Notes: a model not told the origin generated them from the sequence alone. DNA of 47,919 nt from Burkholderiales bacterium (GCA_019634955.1 JAHCAK010000032.1:1-47919), one strand, 5' to 3'; shown: positions 8,661 to 17,663, numbered from the stretch's first letter. Numbers and translations are program-made.

Positions 8661-9447
8661 GGTCGTTCGCCGCGCGCGGCTTGGGGTGCGCGAGCACCAC
8701 GAACTGCAGCGTGCAGTACTCGAGGAGCTCCGGCTCGGCCAGGTTCTCGAGGCGCACGCGGCCCACCTGGATCGAGACCGACGGCTTGCCGCGGTTGGCG
8801 TTGAAGAGCGCCTCGTAGCGCGCGTCGAGGTTCATCTTCACGTTGGCGGGCGCGTAGCCCGTCTCCTCCAGCATGCGGAAGAGATCCTTGATCGTGAAGA
8901 AGCGGATGTGGGTCACGTCGAGGAGCCCCGCGGGCGTGTACTTCCAGGTGCCGCCGTCGTGCAGCTCCGCGAGCAGCCCCAGGTTCCGCACGTTGGGCAC
9001 GCTCACGGCGACCTGCGCGTCGTCGGCGAGCAGCGGCCGCACGCGCTGCAGCGCTCGCCACGGGTCGTAGAGGTGCTCGAGCACGTCGCCAGCGATGAAG
9101 GTGTCGATGGAGCCCGGCGCGATGCCCTCGGCGGCGAAGTCGATGTCCTCGAGGCGCGCCTCGATCACGCGCGCGAGCCGGGTGCGGGCGAGCGCCGCCG
9201 CCTCGGGGTTCATCTCGATGCCGGTGTGGTGGGCCTCCGGGTACTTCTCGCGGATGAACTCGCCCAGCTTGCCGGCCGAGCAGCCCAGCTCGAGGATGCG
9301 CCTCGGGGGCCGCGCGAGCACCTCCCGCAGCGTGGGGTTGAAGCTGTTGTAGTACTGGGGGTTGGGCGCGACGCCGGTGCCGAGGCAGTGCTCCCAGACC
9401 GTCTTGCCGGGCGGGAGCGCGTCGTGGGCGGTGACTTGTCCGGTCAT
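8647..9447 (-). CDS. Class I SAM-dependent methyltransferase
   Basis: The 266-aa protein starts at ATG 9447. A Methyltransf_23-type Rossmann fold is indicated by motif I ILELGCSAGKLGEFI near residue 50, an acidic residue ending the next strand (GIEMN), and DTFIAGDVLEHLYDPW as motif II/post-I. No membrane segment is seen. The substrate cannot be deduced; relatives often act in polysaccharide or O-antigen contexts, but nothing nearby supports that. A -10 element TAGAAT ends exactly 7 nt before the ATG and there is no Shine-Dalgarno, which suggests a leaderless mRNA. It is convergent with lnt, overlapping it by 14 bp. Confidence 0.88.
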   Translation of the reverse strand: MTGQVTAHDALPPGKTVWEHCLGTGVAPNPQYYNSFNPTLREVLARPPRRILELGCSAGKLGEFIREKYPEAHHTGIEMNPEAAALARTRLARVIEARLEDIDFAAEGIAPGSIDTFIAGDVLEHLYDPWRALQRVRPLLADDAQVAVSVPNVRNLGLLAELHDGGTWKYTPAGLLDVTHIRFFTIKDLFRMLEETGYAPANVKMNLDARYEALFNANRGKPSVSIQVGRVRLENLAEPELLEYCTLQFVVLAHPKPRAANDPSAA

Positions 9448-9454
9448 GCGGGCG

Positions 9455-9463
9455 ATTCTAGCA
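9455..9463 (-). promoter_or_regulatory. Extended -10 promoter, probable leaderless start of methyltransferase
   Basis: On the minus strand TGCTAGAAT ends 7 nt (CGCCCGC) before the ATG at 9447. With usual -10 to start-point spacing, transcription would begin at or next to the A of the ATG. No ribosome-binding site is present. Confidence 0.5.
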
Positions 9464-9522
9464 GGCGGGCCCCAAGGCCCCTCGGCGCGCGGCCGAGCCT
9501 TACGGCCGGGGGCGCAAGCCCG

Positions 9523-9528
9523 TAAAAT
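9523..9528 (+). promoter_or_regulatory. -10 element candidate for glyQ
   Basis: TAAAAT lies 32 nt before the glyQ ATG in an otherwise very GC-rich spacer. The matching -35 position reads TTACGG, a poor match. The hexamer sits inside a small inverted repeat (CCCGT...ACGGG, 9520-9535). Confidence 0.35.
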
Positions 9529-9560
9529 GACGGGTTTCCCGCCCCGTCCCGCCCTCTTCG

Positions 9561-10466
9561 ATGATCACCTTCCAGGACGTCATCCTGCGCCTGCAGTCCT
9601 ACTGGGGCAGCCGCGGCTGCGCCATCCTCCAGCCCTACGACATGGAGGTGGGCGCGGGCACGTCCCACACGGCGACCTTCCTGCGCTCCCTCGGGCCCGA
9701 GCCCTGGCGCGCCGGCTACGTGCAGCCCTCGCGGCGCCCCAAGGACGGGCGCTACGGCGACAACCCGAACCGGCTGCAGCACTACTACCAGTTCCAGGTG
9801 GTGCTCAAGCCCTCGCCGCCGGACATCCTCGAGCTCTACCTCGGGTCGCTGGAGGCGCTCGGCTTCGACCTTAAGGCGAACGACGTCCGCTTCGTCGAGG
9901 ACGACTGGGAGAACCCGACGCTGGGCGCCTGGGGGCTGGGTTGGGAAGTGTGGATGAACGGGATGGAAATCACGCAGTTCACCTACTTCCAGCAGGTGGG
10001 CGGGCTCGACTGCAAGCCCATCACGGGCGAGATCACCTACGGGCTGGAGCGCCTGGCGATGTACCTGCAGGGCGTGGAGAACGTCTTCGACCTCGTGTGG
10101 ACGGAGTGGGACGAGGCGGGAAGCCGCCGCCGGCTCACCTACCGCGACGTCTACCACCAGAACGAGGTGGAGCAGTCGACCTACAACTTCGAGGAGTCGG
10201 ACACGGAATCGCTCTTCCGCCACTTCGGCGACCACGAGAAGGGCGCCAAGCACCTCATGGCGAGGCAGCTCGCGCTGCCGGCCTACGAGCAGGTGCTCAA
10301 GGCCGCGCACACCTTCAACCTGCTGGACGCGCGCGGGGCCATCTCCGTCACGGAGCGCGCCGCCTACATCGGCCGCATCCGCAACCTCGCGAAGTCGGTG
10401 GCCCAGAGCTACTACGAGTCGCGCGAGCGGCTGGGCTTCCCGATGCTCGCGGGAGGCGCCCGATGA
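9561..10466 (+). CDS. glyQ: Glycine--tRNA ligase subunit alpha
   Basis: The 301-aa protein starts at ATG 9561 and matches the usual GlyQ length. Family segments are clear: [33 protein letters not shown] is typical of the N terminus, followed by [14 protein letters not shown] and [11 protein letters not shown] motifs of the class II catalytic core. The alpha subunit holds the catalytic site and pairs with GlyS as an alpha2beta2 enzyme charging tRNA-Gly. The stop overlaps the glyS ATG by 4 bp, giving translational coupling of the two subunits. A -10-like TAAAAT is 32 nt upstream. Confidence 0.97.
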   Translation: MITFQDVILRLQSYWGSRGCAILQPYDMEVGAGTSHTATFLRSLGPEPWRAGYVQPSRRPKDGRYGDNPNRLQHYYQFQVVLKPSPPDILELYLGSLEALGFDLKANDVRFVEDDWENPTLGAWGLGWEVWMNGMEITQFTYFQQVGGLDCKPITGEITYGLERLAMYLQGVENVFDLVWTEWDEAGSRRRLTYRDVYHQNEVEQSTYNFEESDTESLFRHFGDHEKGAKHLMARQLALPAYEQVLKAAHTFNLLDARGAISVTERAAYIGRIRNLAKSVAQSYYESRERLGFPMLAGGAR

Positions 10467-12559
10467 GCGCCGCGACCCTGCTCGTCGAGCTCTTCACGGA
10501 GGAGCTGCCCCCGAAGGCGCTGGGCCGCCTCGGGGAGGCCTTCGCGGCCGGGCTCGAGGCCGGGCTCGCGAAGCGCGGCTTCCTGTCGGACGGCAGCGCG
10601 CGCACCGGCTACGCCACGCCGCGGCGGCTCGCGGTCTCGATCACGGGCGTGCGCGCGGCCACCGAGCCGAAGGCGATCGAGGTGAAGCTGATGCCCGTCG
10701 CCGTGGGCCTGGGCCCCGACGGCAACCCCACGCCGGCGCTGCGGAAGAAGCTCGCGGCGGCGGGCCTCGAGGGCATCGACCCCGCGCGGCTCAAGCGGCG
10801 CGTGGACGGCAAGGCCGAGACGCTCTTCGCCGACACGGTGTCGCCGTCCGTGCCGCTCGCCGAGGGGCTGCAGGCGGCGCTGGACGAGGCGATCGCGGGG
10901 CTCCCCATCCCGAAGCTCATGAGCTACCAGCTGGCCGATGGCGTCACCACGGTCCAGTTCGTTCGTCCCGCGCACGGGCTGGTCGCGCTGCACGGCGCCG
11001 CCGTCGTGGGCGTGAAGGCGCTGGGCCTCGCGGCCGGCCGCGTGACGCACGGCCACCGCTTCCAGGGCGCGCGCGACATCGAGCTCGCGAACGCCGGCGA
11101 GTATGCCGCGCGCCTCGAAGGCGAGGGCGGCGTGGTCCCCGGCTTTGCCGCGCGCCGCGCCGCGATCCTGGAGGCGCTGCGGGCCGCGGCCGCGCGCGAG
11201 GGCGCGACACTGGGCCCCGAGCCCGACTGCGAGGCGCTGCTCGACGAGGTGACGGCGCTGGTGGAGATGCCCACGGTGTACACCGGCCGCTTCGAGCGCG
11301 AGTTCCTCGACGTGCCGCCGGAATGCCTCATCCTCACGATGCGGCAGAACCAGAAGTACTTCCCGCTCTTCGATGCCGGGGGGCGCCTCACCGAACGCTT
11401 CCTCGTGGTCTCGAACCTGCGCCCGGCCGACCCGTCGCGGATCGTGCAGGGCAACGAGCGCGTCGTGCGCCCGCGGCTCGCGGACGCGCGCTTCTTCTTC
11501 GAGACGGACCGCCGCACGAAGCTCGCCGACCGCGTCCCGCAGCTCGCGTCGATCGTCTACCACGGCAAGCTGGGCTCCCAGCTCGAGCGCGTGGAGCGGC
11601 TGCGGAAGCTCGCCACGCGCATCCAGATGAACCTGCCGCGGGGCGCCGTGGGCATGCCCTACGCCGACCGGGCGGCGCTCCTCGCCAAGGCGGACCTCGT
11701 GACGCTCATGGTGGGCGAGTTCCCCGAGCTGCAGGGCATCATGGGCAAGTACTACACCGCCGCCGACGACGAGGAGCCCTCCGTCGTGCGCGCGATCGAG
11801 CAGCACTACTGGCCGCGCTTCGCCGGCGACCAGCTGCCCGACGGCGACGTGAGCATCGCGGTGGCGCTCGCCGACCGCCTCGACGCGATGGCCGGGCTCT
11901 TCTCCATCGGCCAGGTGCCCACCGGCGACAAGGACCCGTTCGGCCTGCGCCGCGCGGCCCTGGGCGTGATCAGGATCCTCGCCGAGCGCCGGCTCGACCT
12001 CGACTTCCACGACCTCGTGCGGCTCGCGACGGAGCCCTTCCACGGCAAGGCCGCGACCGAGATCGAGGATTTCGTCTACGACCGGCTGCGCGGCTACCTG
12101 CGCGAGATGGGCTTCACGGCGCACCAGGTCGAGGCCGTGGTGTCGCAGCGCCCGGCGCGGCTGGACCAGGTGCGCGGCCGGCTCGACGCCGTGGCCGCCT
12201 TCGCGAAGCTGCCGGAGTCGGAGGCGCTCGCCGCCGCCAACAAGCGCGTGAAGAACATCCTCGACAAGTCGGGCCGCTCCGAGGCCGTGGACCCGTCGCT
12301 CTTCGCGCAGGAGGAGGAGCGGCGCCTGCACGCGGCGATCGCCGCCATGGCGCCCGGCGTGGAGGAGAAGGTCGCCAGCGCGCAATTCGAGCCCGCGCTC
12401 GTGGCGTTGGCTGGCGTGCGCGCCGACGTGGACGCCTTCTTCGACAAGGTCCTCGTGAACGCGGAGGACCTCGCGGTGCGCGGCAACCGCCTCGCGCTCC
12501 TCACGGGGCTGGAGCGGCTGCTCAACCGCGTGGCCGACATCTCGAGGCTCGCGGCGTGA
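10463..12559 (+). CDS. glyS: Glycine--tRNA ligase subunit beta
   Basis: The 698-aa protein starts at ATG 10463 (ATGA overlap with glyQ). The N terminus [15 protein letters not shown] and the internal segments TRFLVVSN-like, [17 protein letters not shown] and [12 protein letters not shown] are characteristic of bacterial GlyS, as is the C-terminal anticodon-binding region ending [14 protein letters not shown]. The beta subunit recognises tRNA and is needed for glycylation with GlyQ. The longer open frame upstream lies inside glyQ and is spurious. Length is normal for the family (about 690 aa). Confidence 0.96.
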   Translation: MSAATLLVELFTEELPPKALGRLGEAFAAGLEAGLAKRGFLSDGSARTGYATPRRLAVSITGVRAATEPKAIEVKLMPVAVGLGPDGNPTPALRKKLAAAGLEGIDPARLKRRVDGKAETLFADTVSPSVPLAEGLQAALDEAIAGLPIPKLMSYQLADGVTTVQFVRPAHGLVALHGAAVVGVKALGLAAGRVTHGHRFQGARDIELANAGEYAARLEGEGGVVPGFAARRAAILEALRAAAAREGATLGPEPDCEALLDEVTALVEMPTVYTGRFEREFLDVPPECLILTMRQNQKYFPLFDAGGRLTERFLVVSNLRPADPSRIVQGNERVVRPRLADARFFFETDRRTKLADRVPQLASIVYHGKLGSQLERVERLRKLATRIQMNLPRGAVGMPYADRAALLAKADLVTLMVGEFPELQGIMGKYYTAADDEEPSVVRAIEQHYWPRFAGDQLPDGDVSIAVALADRLDAMAGLFSIGQVPTGDKDPFGLRRAALGVIRILAERRLDLDFHDLVRLATEPFHGKAATEIEDFVYDRLRGYLREMGFTAHQVEAVVSQRPARLDQVRGRLDAVAAFAKLPESEALAAANKRVKNILDKSGRSEAVDPSLFAQEEERRLHAAIAAMAPGVEEKVASAQFEPALVALAGVRADVDAFFDKVLVNAEDLAVRGNRLALLTGLERLLNRVADISRLAA

Positions 12560-12564
12560 CCCCC

Positions 12565-13107
12565 ATGAAGCTCGTCATCCTCGACCGCGACGGCGTCATC
12601 AACGTCGACAGCGACAAGTACATCAAGTCGCCGGCCGAGTGGCAGCCCATCCCGGGCTCCATCGAGGCGATCGCGCGCCTGCACCAGGGGGGCTTCCGCG
12701 TCGTCGTGGCCACCAACCAGTCGGGCATCGGGCGCGGCCTCTTCGACATGTCGACCTTCAACGCGATGAACGACAAGATGATGGAGATGGTGTTCCGGCA
12801 GGGCGGGCGCATCGACGCGCTCTTCTTCTGCCCGCACACCGACGCGGAGAACTGCAACTGCCGCAAGCCCCGGACGGGCATGTTCGAGGAGATCGCGGCG
12901 CGCTACCACATGGAGCTCAAGGGCGTGCCGTGCGTGGGCGACGCCATCCGCGACCTGCAGGCCGCCGAGGCCGTGGGCGGCCAGCCCGTCCTCGTCCTCA
13001 CCGGCAAGGGGCGGCAGACGAAGGAGGACGAGCGGCTCCCGCGCAGGACGCTCGTCTTCGCGGACCTGGCGGAAGTCTCCCGCCACCTCGTGGCGGCCGG
13101 CGAATGA
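12565..13107 (+). CDS. gmhB: D-glycero-beta-D-manno-heptose 1,7-bisphosphate 7-phosphatase
   Basis: The 180-aa HAD-superfamily phosphatase starts at ATG 12565; a GTG at 12556 overlapping the glyS stop is a possible alternative. It has HAD motif I DRDGVIN (Asp7, Asp9), ATNQSGIGRG, the Cys/His zinc loop CPHTDAENCNCRKP and the C-terminal VGDAIRDLQAAEA motif. All four are typical of GmhB, which makes heptose 1-phosphate for ADP-heptose in LPS inner-core synthesis. The gene lies 5 bp after glyS and overlaps the following acyltransferase by 4 bp. Confidence 0.93.
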   Translation: MKLVILDRDGVINVDSDKYIKSPAEWQPIPGSIEAIARLHQGGFRVVVATNQSGIGRGLFDMSTFNAMNDKMMEMVFRQGGRIDALFFCPHTDAENCNCRKPRTGMFEEIAARYHMELKGVPCVGDAIRDLQAAEAVGGQPVLVLTGKGRQTKEDERLPRRTLVFADLAEVSRHLVAAGE

Positions 13108-13829
13108 CGGCGCTTCGCTCGGTTCTGTTCCTGCTGGTCGCCGTCCCGGTGACCGTCATGTTCGGGATCCTCGTGCCGATTTCCGGCCTCGCGGGCCACC
13201 GCGCGGCGCTGTGGATGGCGCGCGAGTGGGCGCGCTGGGTCCTGAAGCTCGCCGAGTGGACCTGCGGCATCCGCTACGAGATCCACGGCGGCGAGAACGT
13301 GCCGGCCGGCCCCGTCGTGATCATGGCCAAGCACCAGTCGGCGTGGGAGACGCTCTTCCTCGAGGCGACGTTCCCCTACCAGTGCTGGATCATCAAGCGC
13401 GAGCTCCTGTGGCTGCCGTTCGTGGGGTGGGGGCTCGCCGCGGTGCGCTCGATCGCCATCGACCGCAAGAGCGGCGTGGCCGCCCGCGACCAGATCGTCG
13501 AGCAGGGCGCGCGGCGCCTGAAGCAGGGCCTGTGGGTCACGATCTTCCCGGAAGGCACGCGGGTGGCCGTGGGCCGGCGCGGCCGCTACGGCATCGGCGG
13601 CGCAACCCTCGCCACGCGCACCGGCACGCCGATCCTGCCCATCGCGCACAACGCCGGCGAGTTCTGGGGGCGCTACGCGTTCCGCAAGCACGCGGGCACG
13701 GTGCAGGTGGTGATCGGCCCCGTCATCGAGACCGCGGGGCGCGACCCCGTCACGGTCACGAAGGAAGTCGAGGCGTGGATCGAGGGCGAGATGGTGAAGC
13801 TCAACCCGGAACGCTATGCCGGGCCGTGA
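13104..13829 (+). CDS. 1-acyl-sn-glycerol-3-phosphate acyltransferase family protein
   Basis: The 241-aa membrane protein starts at ATG 13104, overlapping the gmhB stop by 4 bp. An N-terminal hydrophobic segment (about residues 7-30) is followed by the PlsC acyltransferase domain. Motif I is KHQSAWE (His77, with Glu82 in place of the usual Asp of HX4D), a known variant in lysophospholipid acyltransferases; motif III is FPEGTR (148-153). It probably acylates lysophosphatidic acid or a related lysophospholipid at the inner membrane. It overlaps the next gene by 14 bp. Confidence 0.9.
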   Translation: MTALRSVLFLLVAVPVTVMFGILVPISGLAGHRAALWMAREWARWVLKLAEWTCGIRYEIHGGENVPAGPVVIMAKHQSAWETLFLEATFPYQCWIIKRELLWLPFVGWGLAAVRSIAIDRKSGVAARDQIVEQGARRLKQGLWVTIFPEGTRVAVGRRGRYGIGGATLATRTGTPILPIAHNAGEFWGRYAFRKHAGTVQVVIGPVIETAGRDPVTVTKEVEAWIEGEMVKLNPERYAGP

Positions 13830-14544
13830 CCCGCCGGCCCGCGAGCCGCGCACGCTCGCCCTCGCGGCCGGGCCCCTCGACTACACGCTGGTGAGGCGCC
13901 GCGGCCGCCGCGGCGTGGGGCTCAAGGTGGATGCCTCGGGCCTCACCGTGAGCGCCCCCCTGTCGGTCCCGCTCGCGCGCGTCGAGAAGATGGTGCGCGA
14001 AAGCGAGTCCTGGGTGCTGGGAAAGCTCGCGGTCTGGCGCGAAAGGCAGGTGCCCGTGCAGCGCTGGGAGGACGGCGCGACCCTTCCGTGGCTGGGGGAG
14101 TCGCTGGTGCTGCGCCTGGACGAGGGGCGGCGCGCCTCCGCGCAGCTCGACGGCGCCGTGCTTCGCGTCACGGTGCCCGCTTTCGTGGAGGAGCCCGTCC
14201 GCAAGGCGGTCGTCGCGTGGTACCGGCGCAACGCGCTCGTCCACTTCGCGCAGCGCGCCTTCTTCTTCTCGCGGCTCGCGGTCCTGCCGCCGCCGCGCGT
14301 CCTGCTCTCGTCGGCCAACTCGCGCTGGGGAAGCTGCAACAGCCGCCGCGAGGTGCGGCTCGCGTGGCGCCTGGCCAAGGCCCGGCCGGCGCTCGTCGAC
14401 TACGTCGTCTGCCACGAGCTCGCGCACCTGCGGCACATGAACCACTCGCGCGAGTTCTGGGCGGAGGTCGCGCGCCTGTGCCCCGACTACCGGGCGCTGC
14501 GCGAGGAGCTCGAGGCCAACGACCATCTCTACCGTGCTTTCTGA
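13816..14544 (+). CDS. YgjP/DUF45 family M48-like metallopeptidase
   Basis: The 242-aa protein starts at ATG 13816, inside the end of the acyltransferase gene. It shows the WrbE/YgjP pattern: an N-terminal beta-rich half, then [17 protein letters not shown], then the zinc motif [17 protein letters not shown] with HELAH supplying two His ligands and the catalytic Glu. No signal peptide is present, so it is predicted cytoplasmic. The physiological substrate of the family is not established. It is part of the glyQ-to-gloA same-strand cluster. Confidence 0.9.
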   Translation: MPGRDPPAREPRTLALAAGPLDYTLVRRRGRRGVGLKVDASGLTVSAPLSVPLARVEKMVRESESWVLGKLAVWRERQVPVQRWEDGATLPWLGESLVLRLDEGRRASAQLDGAVLRVTVPAFVEEPVRKAVVAWYRRNALVHFAQRAFFFSRLAVLPPPRVLLSSANSRWGSCNSRREVRLAWRLAKARPALVDYVVCHELAHLRHMNHSREFWAEVARLCPDYRALREELEANDHLYRAF

Positions 14545-14555
14545 GGAGTGAGACG

Positions 14556-14939
14556 ATGCGCATCCTGCACACCATGATCCGGGTCGGCGACCTGGACCGT
14601 TCCATCCGCTTCTACACCGAGGTCCTCGGCATGAAGGTGCTGCGCCGCAAGGACTACCCGGACGGCAAGTTCACGCTCGCCTTCGTGGGCTACGGCGACG
14701 AGGCCGACACCGCCGTGATCGAGCTCACGCACAACTGGGACACGAAGGGCTACGACCTCGGCAACGGCTTCGGCCACATCGCCGTGGCCGTGCCCGACGC
14801 GTACAAGGCGTGCGAGGACGCGGCCGCGCGCGGCGGGAAGGTGACGCGGCCGGCCGGGCCGATGAAGCACGGCTCCACCGTGATCGCATTCGTTGAGGAC
14901 CCGGACGGCTACAAGATCGAGTTCATCCAGCGGGCGTGA
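14556..14939 (+). CDS. gloA: Lactoylglutathione lyase (glyoxalase I)
   Basis: The 127-aa protein starts at ATG 14556, preceded by a clear GAGGAG Shine-Dalgarno. It is a VOC-fold enzyme; the four metal ligands sit at the same positions as in E. coli GloA (His5, Glu56, His74, Glu122). It isomerises the methylglyoxal-glutathione hemithioacetal to S-lactoylglutathione. The longer in-frame extension upstream is non-coding in style (Arg/Ala-rich) and lies within the preceding gene. It closes the glyQ cluster, and the low-GC insert begins just after it. Confidence 0.97.
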   Translation: MRILHTMIRVGDLDRSIRFYTEVLGMKVLRRKDYPDGKFTLAFVGYGDEADTAVIELTHNWDTKGYDLGNGFGHIAVAVPDAYKACEDAAARGGKVTRPAGPMKHGSTVIAFVEDPDGYKIEFIQRA

Positions 14940-14996
14940 ATACGGCCCGTTCGCAATCCATGTCGATGTAGCTCTCGCCGGGCTGGGGATGTACGC

Positions 14997-15506
14997 TCAA
15001 ACGATATACCCGTAGCACGCTTCCTCATAGACTGCCTCCGGATAGACACGGAACCCCTCATGAATCCACGTGGAGCCCGAGCTGCACGAACCGTTCAGGC
15101 ACACTGTCCACGACGACCAATATCCTTGCTCGATGATGGTCGTGGGGTATCCACCACACGGCCCACCGCCGCCGCCGATCTGGAGTTGCGGGCTTGCCCA
15201 TCTGCCAATGTAACCGGATGCCGATACGTACCACTGGCCATTGATGAGGCTGACATCGAAGATCTCCTGGATGTTTCCCGCGTCGTAATATTGAATGAGC
15301 AATCGGTCGACGCCGATCGTAAAGGTTCCACCGCTATTGATGTATGAGCGGAACGCGGGTGTCGCGACCAGCTCGCGGGTGGACGGTGGATCTGTTCGTG
15401 GATCGACGCCATAGATCGCAATGATTCGGTCAACGGCAATGAGAGGGATGGCGGCGATCATCAGGAGGCAACCGACTAGCACGCGTGCCTTATGAGAAAT
15501 TTTCAT
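14997..15506 (-). CDS. Hypothetical exported protein, 169 aa, in low-GC insert
   Basis: The ATG at 15506 is preceded at good distance (10 nt) by AAGGAGG, one of the best Shine-Dalgarno sequences in the window. The N terminus (MKISHKARVLVGCLLMIAAIPLIAV) is a signal peptide or membrane anchor. The rest is rich in Gly, Ser, Tyr and Trp, with a GGGGG run and several Cys in the C-terminal third (PCGGYP, TVCLNGSCSSG, EACYGY), which suggests a small disulfide-bonded secreted protein. I recognise no domain. It lies 136 bp downstream of the other insert gene and is probably co-transcribed with it. Confidence 0.62.
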   Translation of the reverse strand: MKISHKARVLVGCLLMIAAIPLIAVDRIIAIYGVDPRTDPPSTRELVATPAFRSYINSGGTFTIGVDRLLIQYYDAGNIQEIFDVSLINGQWYVSASGYIGRWASPQLQIGGGGGPCGGYPTTIIEQGYWSSWTVCLNGSCSSGSTWIHEGFRVYPEAVYEEACYGYIV

Positions 15507-15642
15507 TTGGGCATTTCCTCCTTGAAAGCGAGAATGATGAACTCGGCTGCTGCCGACGCGGATCTAACCACCTTCACAATCGGGCTGTACTCATCATTTC
15601 TGAGCCGAGCGCTGGTTCCGTAACGTCGTGCGTTCCAGCGGG

Positions 15643-16599
15643 TCAGCGGCTCCTGTTGAACAGCGCGGTCCAATTGCGTCCTCGAATGGCCTCTCGAATC
15701 ACGGCGCGATAGTTCGTCAATGTTTCTTGATCTCTTGCGCTGATCGATCCTGCAATCAACTCGTCGACCGATGCAACGTTGCATCGATTCAATGATGTGC
15801 AGGTCGCAGTTAGGTATTGGCCGGCAGGCCCGCAGTCCAGGCCAAGATCGCAAAGAGCGAGGACGAGTGCACCGCCAATGACAGGGCTGGTTCGCGAGTC
15901 GCCGGGCCCACCAATGGCAAGAACGCCCGGTCGCTGCACATAGGACAGAGTCTGGAGAATCGCATTTGGATCTTCGGAACTCCAAATGCCCTCGACGACT
16001 GCAGTAGCTGCATCACGCCCCTTCGTTCGCTCCATCTCGAAGAGCCTCGCTGCAAGCGCCAGCGGACTTCCTTGAGTTGCCGCCTCGTTGCTCAATCGAG
16101 TGATCTCATCTCGCGCTATCGGATGTCCCTCGAAGCCGCGACAGCGCTCCGTGGATTGCGCAAACAGGCGCAGGCGAATCGCATTATTTGGATCGGCATT
16201 TGGAAGCGATTGGCTGAACGCCCGAATGACGGAGTCAACGCTCGAGTTCGATACTTCGATGCATGCCCTGAGCGCTTGGGAAGCGTAAGCCTTTGCATCG
16301 GCGGAGGCGGACGGACGACTTGCCTTCAGGACGAATCCGCGTAGATCCGGTGCGGTATGGAACTCCACCGACAGCGCAGTGCCGCTGGAGTCCAGACCAG
16401 AGCCAGACTCTGCCAGCGGATTTGTTGCGGGGCTCGCGTGACTTGATCTCTTCTCGATGGCAACAGGGATCGGCGCGGCCCGCACGTCGACACCGACTGT
16501 CGGTTCGTTGTCGACGTGCCAAGTACTGGTCAACTGGAGGGCACCGACGACGGCGACAACGGCGGCGACTGACGCGAGTGCAATGGCCCTGATCCGCAT
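15643..16599 (-). CDS. Hypothetical membrane-anchored protein, 318 aa, in low-GC insert
   Basis: The start is taken at ATG 16599, because the product then begins with a clean membrane anchor or signal (MRIRAIALASVAAVVAVVGALQ); the open frame extends 33 codons further to 16698 but that part is not signal-like. The lumenal part is alpha-helical in character (ADAKAYASQALRACIEVS, SPLALAARLFEMERTKGRDAATAV), reminiscent of helical-repeat proteins, but no repeat register is convincing. Cys residues occur in pairs toward the C terminus (ALCDLGLDCG, TATCTSLNRCN). No family is recognised. A TTGACA-17-TAAACA promoter lies upstream. Confidence 0.65.
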   Translation of the reverse strand: MRIRAIALASVAAVVAVVGALQLTSTWHVDNEPTVGVDVRAAPIPVAIEKRSSHASPATNPLAESGSGLDSSGTALSVEFHTAPDLRGFVLKASRPSASADAKAYASQALRACIEVSNSSVDSVIRAFSQSLPNADPNNAIRLRLFAQSTERCRGFEGHPIARDEITRLSNEAATQGSPLALAARLFEMERTKGRDAATAVVEGIWSSEDPNAILQTLSYVQRPGVLAIGGPGDSRTSPVIGGALVLALCDLGLDCGPAGQYLTATCTSLNRCNVASVDELIAGSISARDQETLTNYRAVIREAIRGRNWTALFNRSR

Positions 16600-16706
16600 G
16601 GGTGTGCGACCCCTTGGACTTCTGACTGTTGCGATGTTGAGGCGCCGGCAGTCAAGCAGCTTTTCGTGTGCAAGCGAAAAGACAATAGTTAACTGCAATA
16701 TTTAAA

Positions 16707-16735
16707 TGTTTACATAGTAGATTCTTGCTTGTCAA
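16707..16735 (-). promoter_or_regulatory. Promoter candidate for the low-GC insert genes
   Basis: On the minus strand a consensus -35 TTGACA (16735-16730) is separated by 17 nt from TAAACA (16712-16707). The surrounding 50 bp are AT-rich, unlike any neighbouring sequence. The start point would lie near 16700, about 100 nt before the chosen ATG. Confidence 0.5.
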
Positions 16736-16891
16736 TCCGTGGGTTGCTCGTGGAGCCGAACCGAAAGCGGTGAGTGCTTGGTCGCGGCCGGTGGGGCGCA
16801 ACCGGATCTCCCGAATGCTTCGGCACTGGTTCGGCATGAGCGGCGCGTTCCGAAGCGCCGTAAGACGCAAGCATTGCGCCCGATCGCGGGC

Positions 16892-17659
16892 TCACCGGTC
16901 GGCGGCATCGGCCAGCGCGACGAATTCCGCGACCGATAGCGTCTCGCCGCGCCGCTGCGGGTCGACGCCGGCGCGGGCGAACGCCGCCTCGTCCACGAGC
17001 GCGCGAAGGGCATTGCGCAAGGTCTTCCGGCGCTGCGAGAAGGCCGCCGCCACCACCTGCCCGAAGCGCGCCTCGTCGCGCGCGGCAAGGCGCCCCTCGC
17101 CGAGCGGCTGCATGCGCACGATGGCGGAATCCACCTTCGGTGGCGGCGTGAACGCGCCGGGGGGCACGCGGAAGGCGAGCGCCATCGCGAACCGGTACTG
17201 GAGCATGACCGAAAGCCGGCCGTAGTCCGCGGTGCCGGGGGCGGCCACCATGCGGTCGACGACTTCCTTCTGCAGCATGAAGACGCAGTCGCGGATGCGC
17301 GGCGCGAAGGCGGCCACGTGGAAGAGGAGCGGCGTGGAGACGTTGTAGGGGAGATTGCCGACGACGCGAAGGCCTTCGGGCAGCGAGCCGAGGTCGAAGT
17401 CGAGCGCGTCGCCCTCGTGGACGACGACCGCGTCGGCGGGGAATCGCGCGCGAAGGGCGGCGGCGAGGTCGCGGTCGATCTCCACCACGTGGAGCGGCCG
17501 CACGATCGCGGCGAGCCGCTCGGTGAGCGCCCCGGGCCCCGGCCCGATCTCGACCATCGCCTCGCCGGCGCGCGGCGCGATCTCGGCGACGATGCGGTCG
17601 AGGTAGTGGCGGTCGGTGAGGAAGTGCTGCCCCAGCCGCTTCTTCGGGCGCGGCAGCAT
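16892..17659 (-). CDS. ksgA: 16S rRNA (adenine1518-N6/adenine1519-N6)-dimethyltransferase
   Basis: The 255-aa protein starts at ATG 17659 (MLPRPKKRLGQHFL); the open frame extends 24 codons upstream into pdxA, but the KsgA N terminus fixes this start. SAM-binding motif I VEIGPGPGALTERL and the catalytic NLPYNVSTPLLF (NLPY) motif are clear, with the substrate-binding C-terminal helical domain following. The enzyme dimethylates two adjacent adenines at the 3' end of 16S rRNA. It is the last gene of lptD-surA-pdxA-ksgA, 4 bp after pdxA. Confidence 0.96.
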   Translation of the reverse strand: MLPRPKKRLGQHFLTDRHYLDRIVAEIAPRAGEAMVEIGPGPGALTERLAAIVRPLHVVEIDRDLAAALRARFPADAVVVHEGDALDFDLGSLPEGLRVVGNLPYNVSTPLLFHVAAFAPRIRDCVFMLQKEVVDRMVAAPGTADYGRLSVMLQYRFAMALAFRVPPGAFTPPPKVDSAIVRMQPLGEGRLAARDEARFGQVVAAAFSQRRKTLRNALRALVDEAAFARAGVDPQRRGETLSVAEFVALADAADR

Positions 17660-17663
17660 GGCC

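Larger units (their letters stand above)
14940..16891. other. Lower-GC insert between gloA and ksgA
   Basis: Base composition falls sharply just after gloA and rises again at ksgA. The insert holds two minus-strand genes of no recognised family, an AT-rich promoter region (16690-16735) and a 150-nt stretch rich in short inverted repeats (16741-16891). No integrase, transposase, tRNA or obvious flanking direct repeat is seen. Codon choice (AAT, ATT, TCG/TCC mix, A/T third positions) differs from that of the neighbours. Confidence 0.6.

Noticed and set aside
15503-15985. A 160-codon minus-strand frame whose stop overlaps the ATG of the 169-aa protein
   Set aside because: It is Arg/Ser-rich and overlaps the better-supported 318-aa gene in another frame; only its last codons happen to adjoin the Shine-Dalgarno.
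16652-16870. A 72-codon minus-strand frame upstream of the insert genes
   Set aside because: It spans the candidate promoter and has no Shine-Dalgarno; it might be a fragment within a repeat but there is no evidence of coding.
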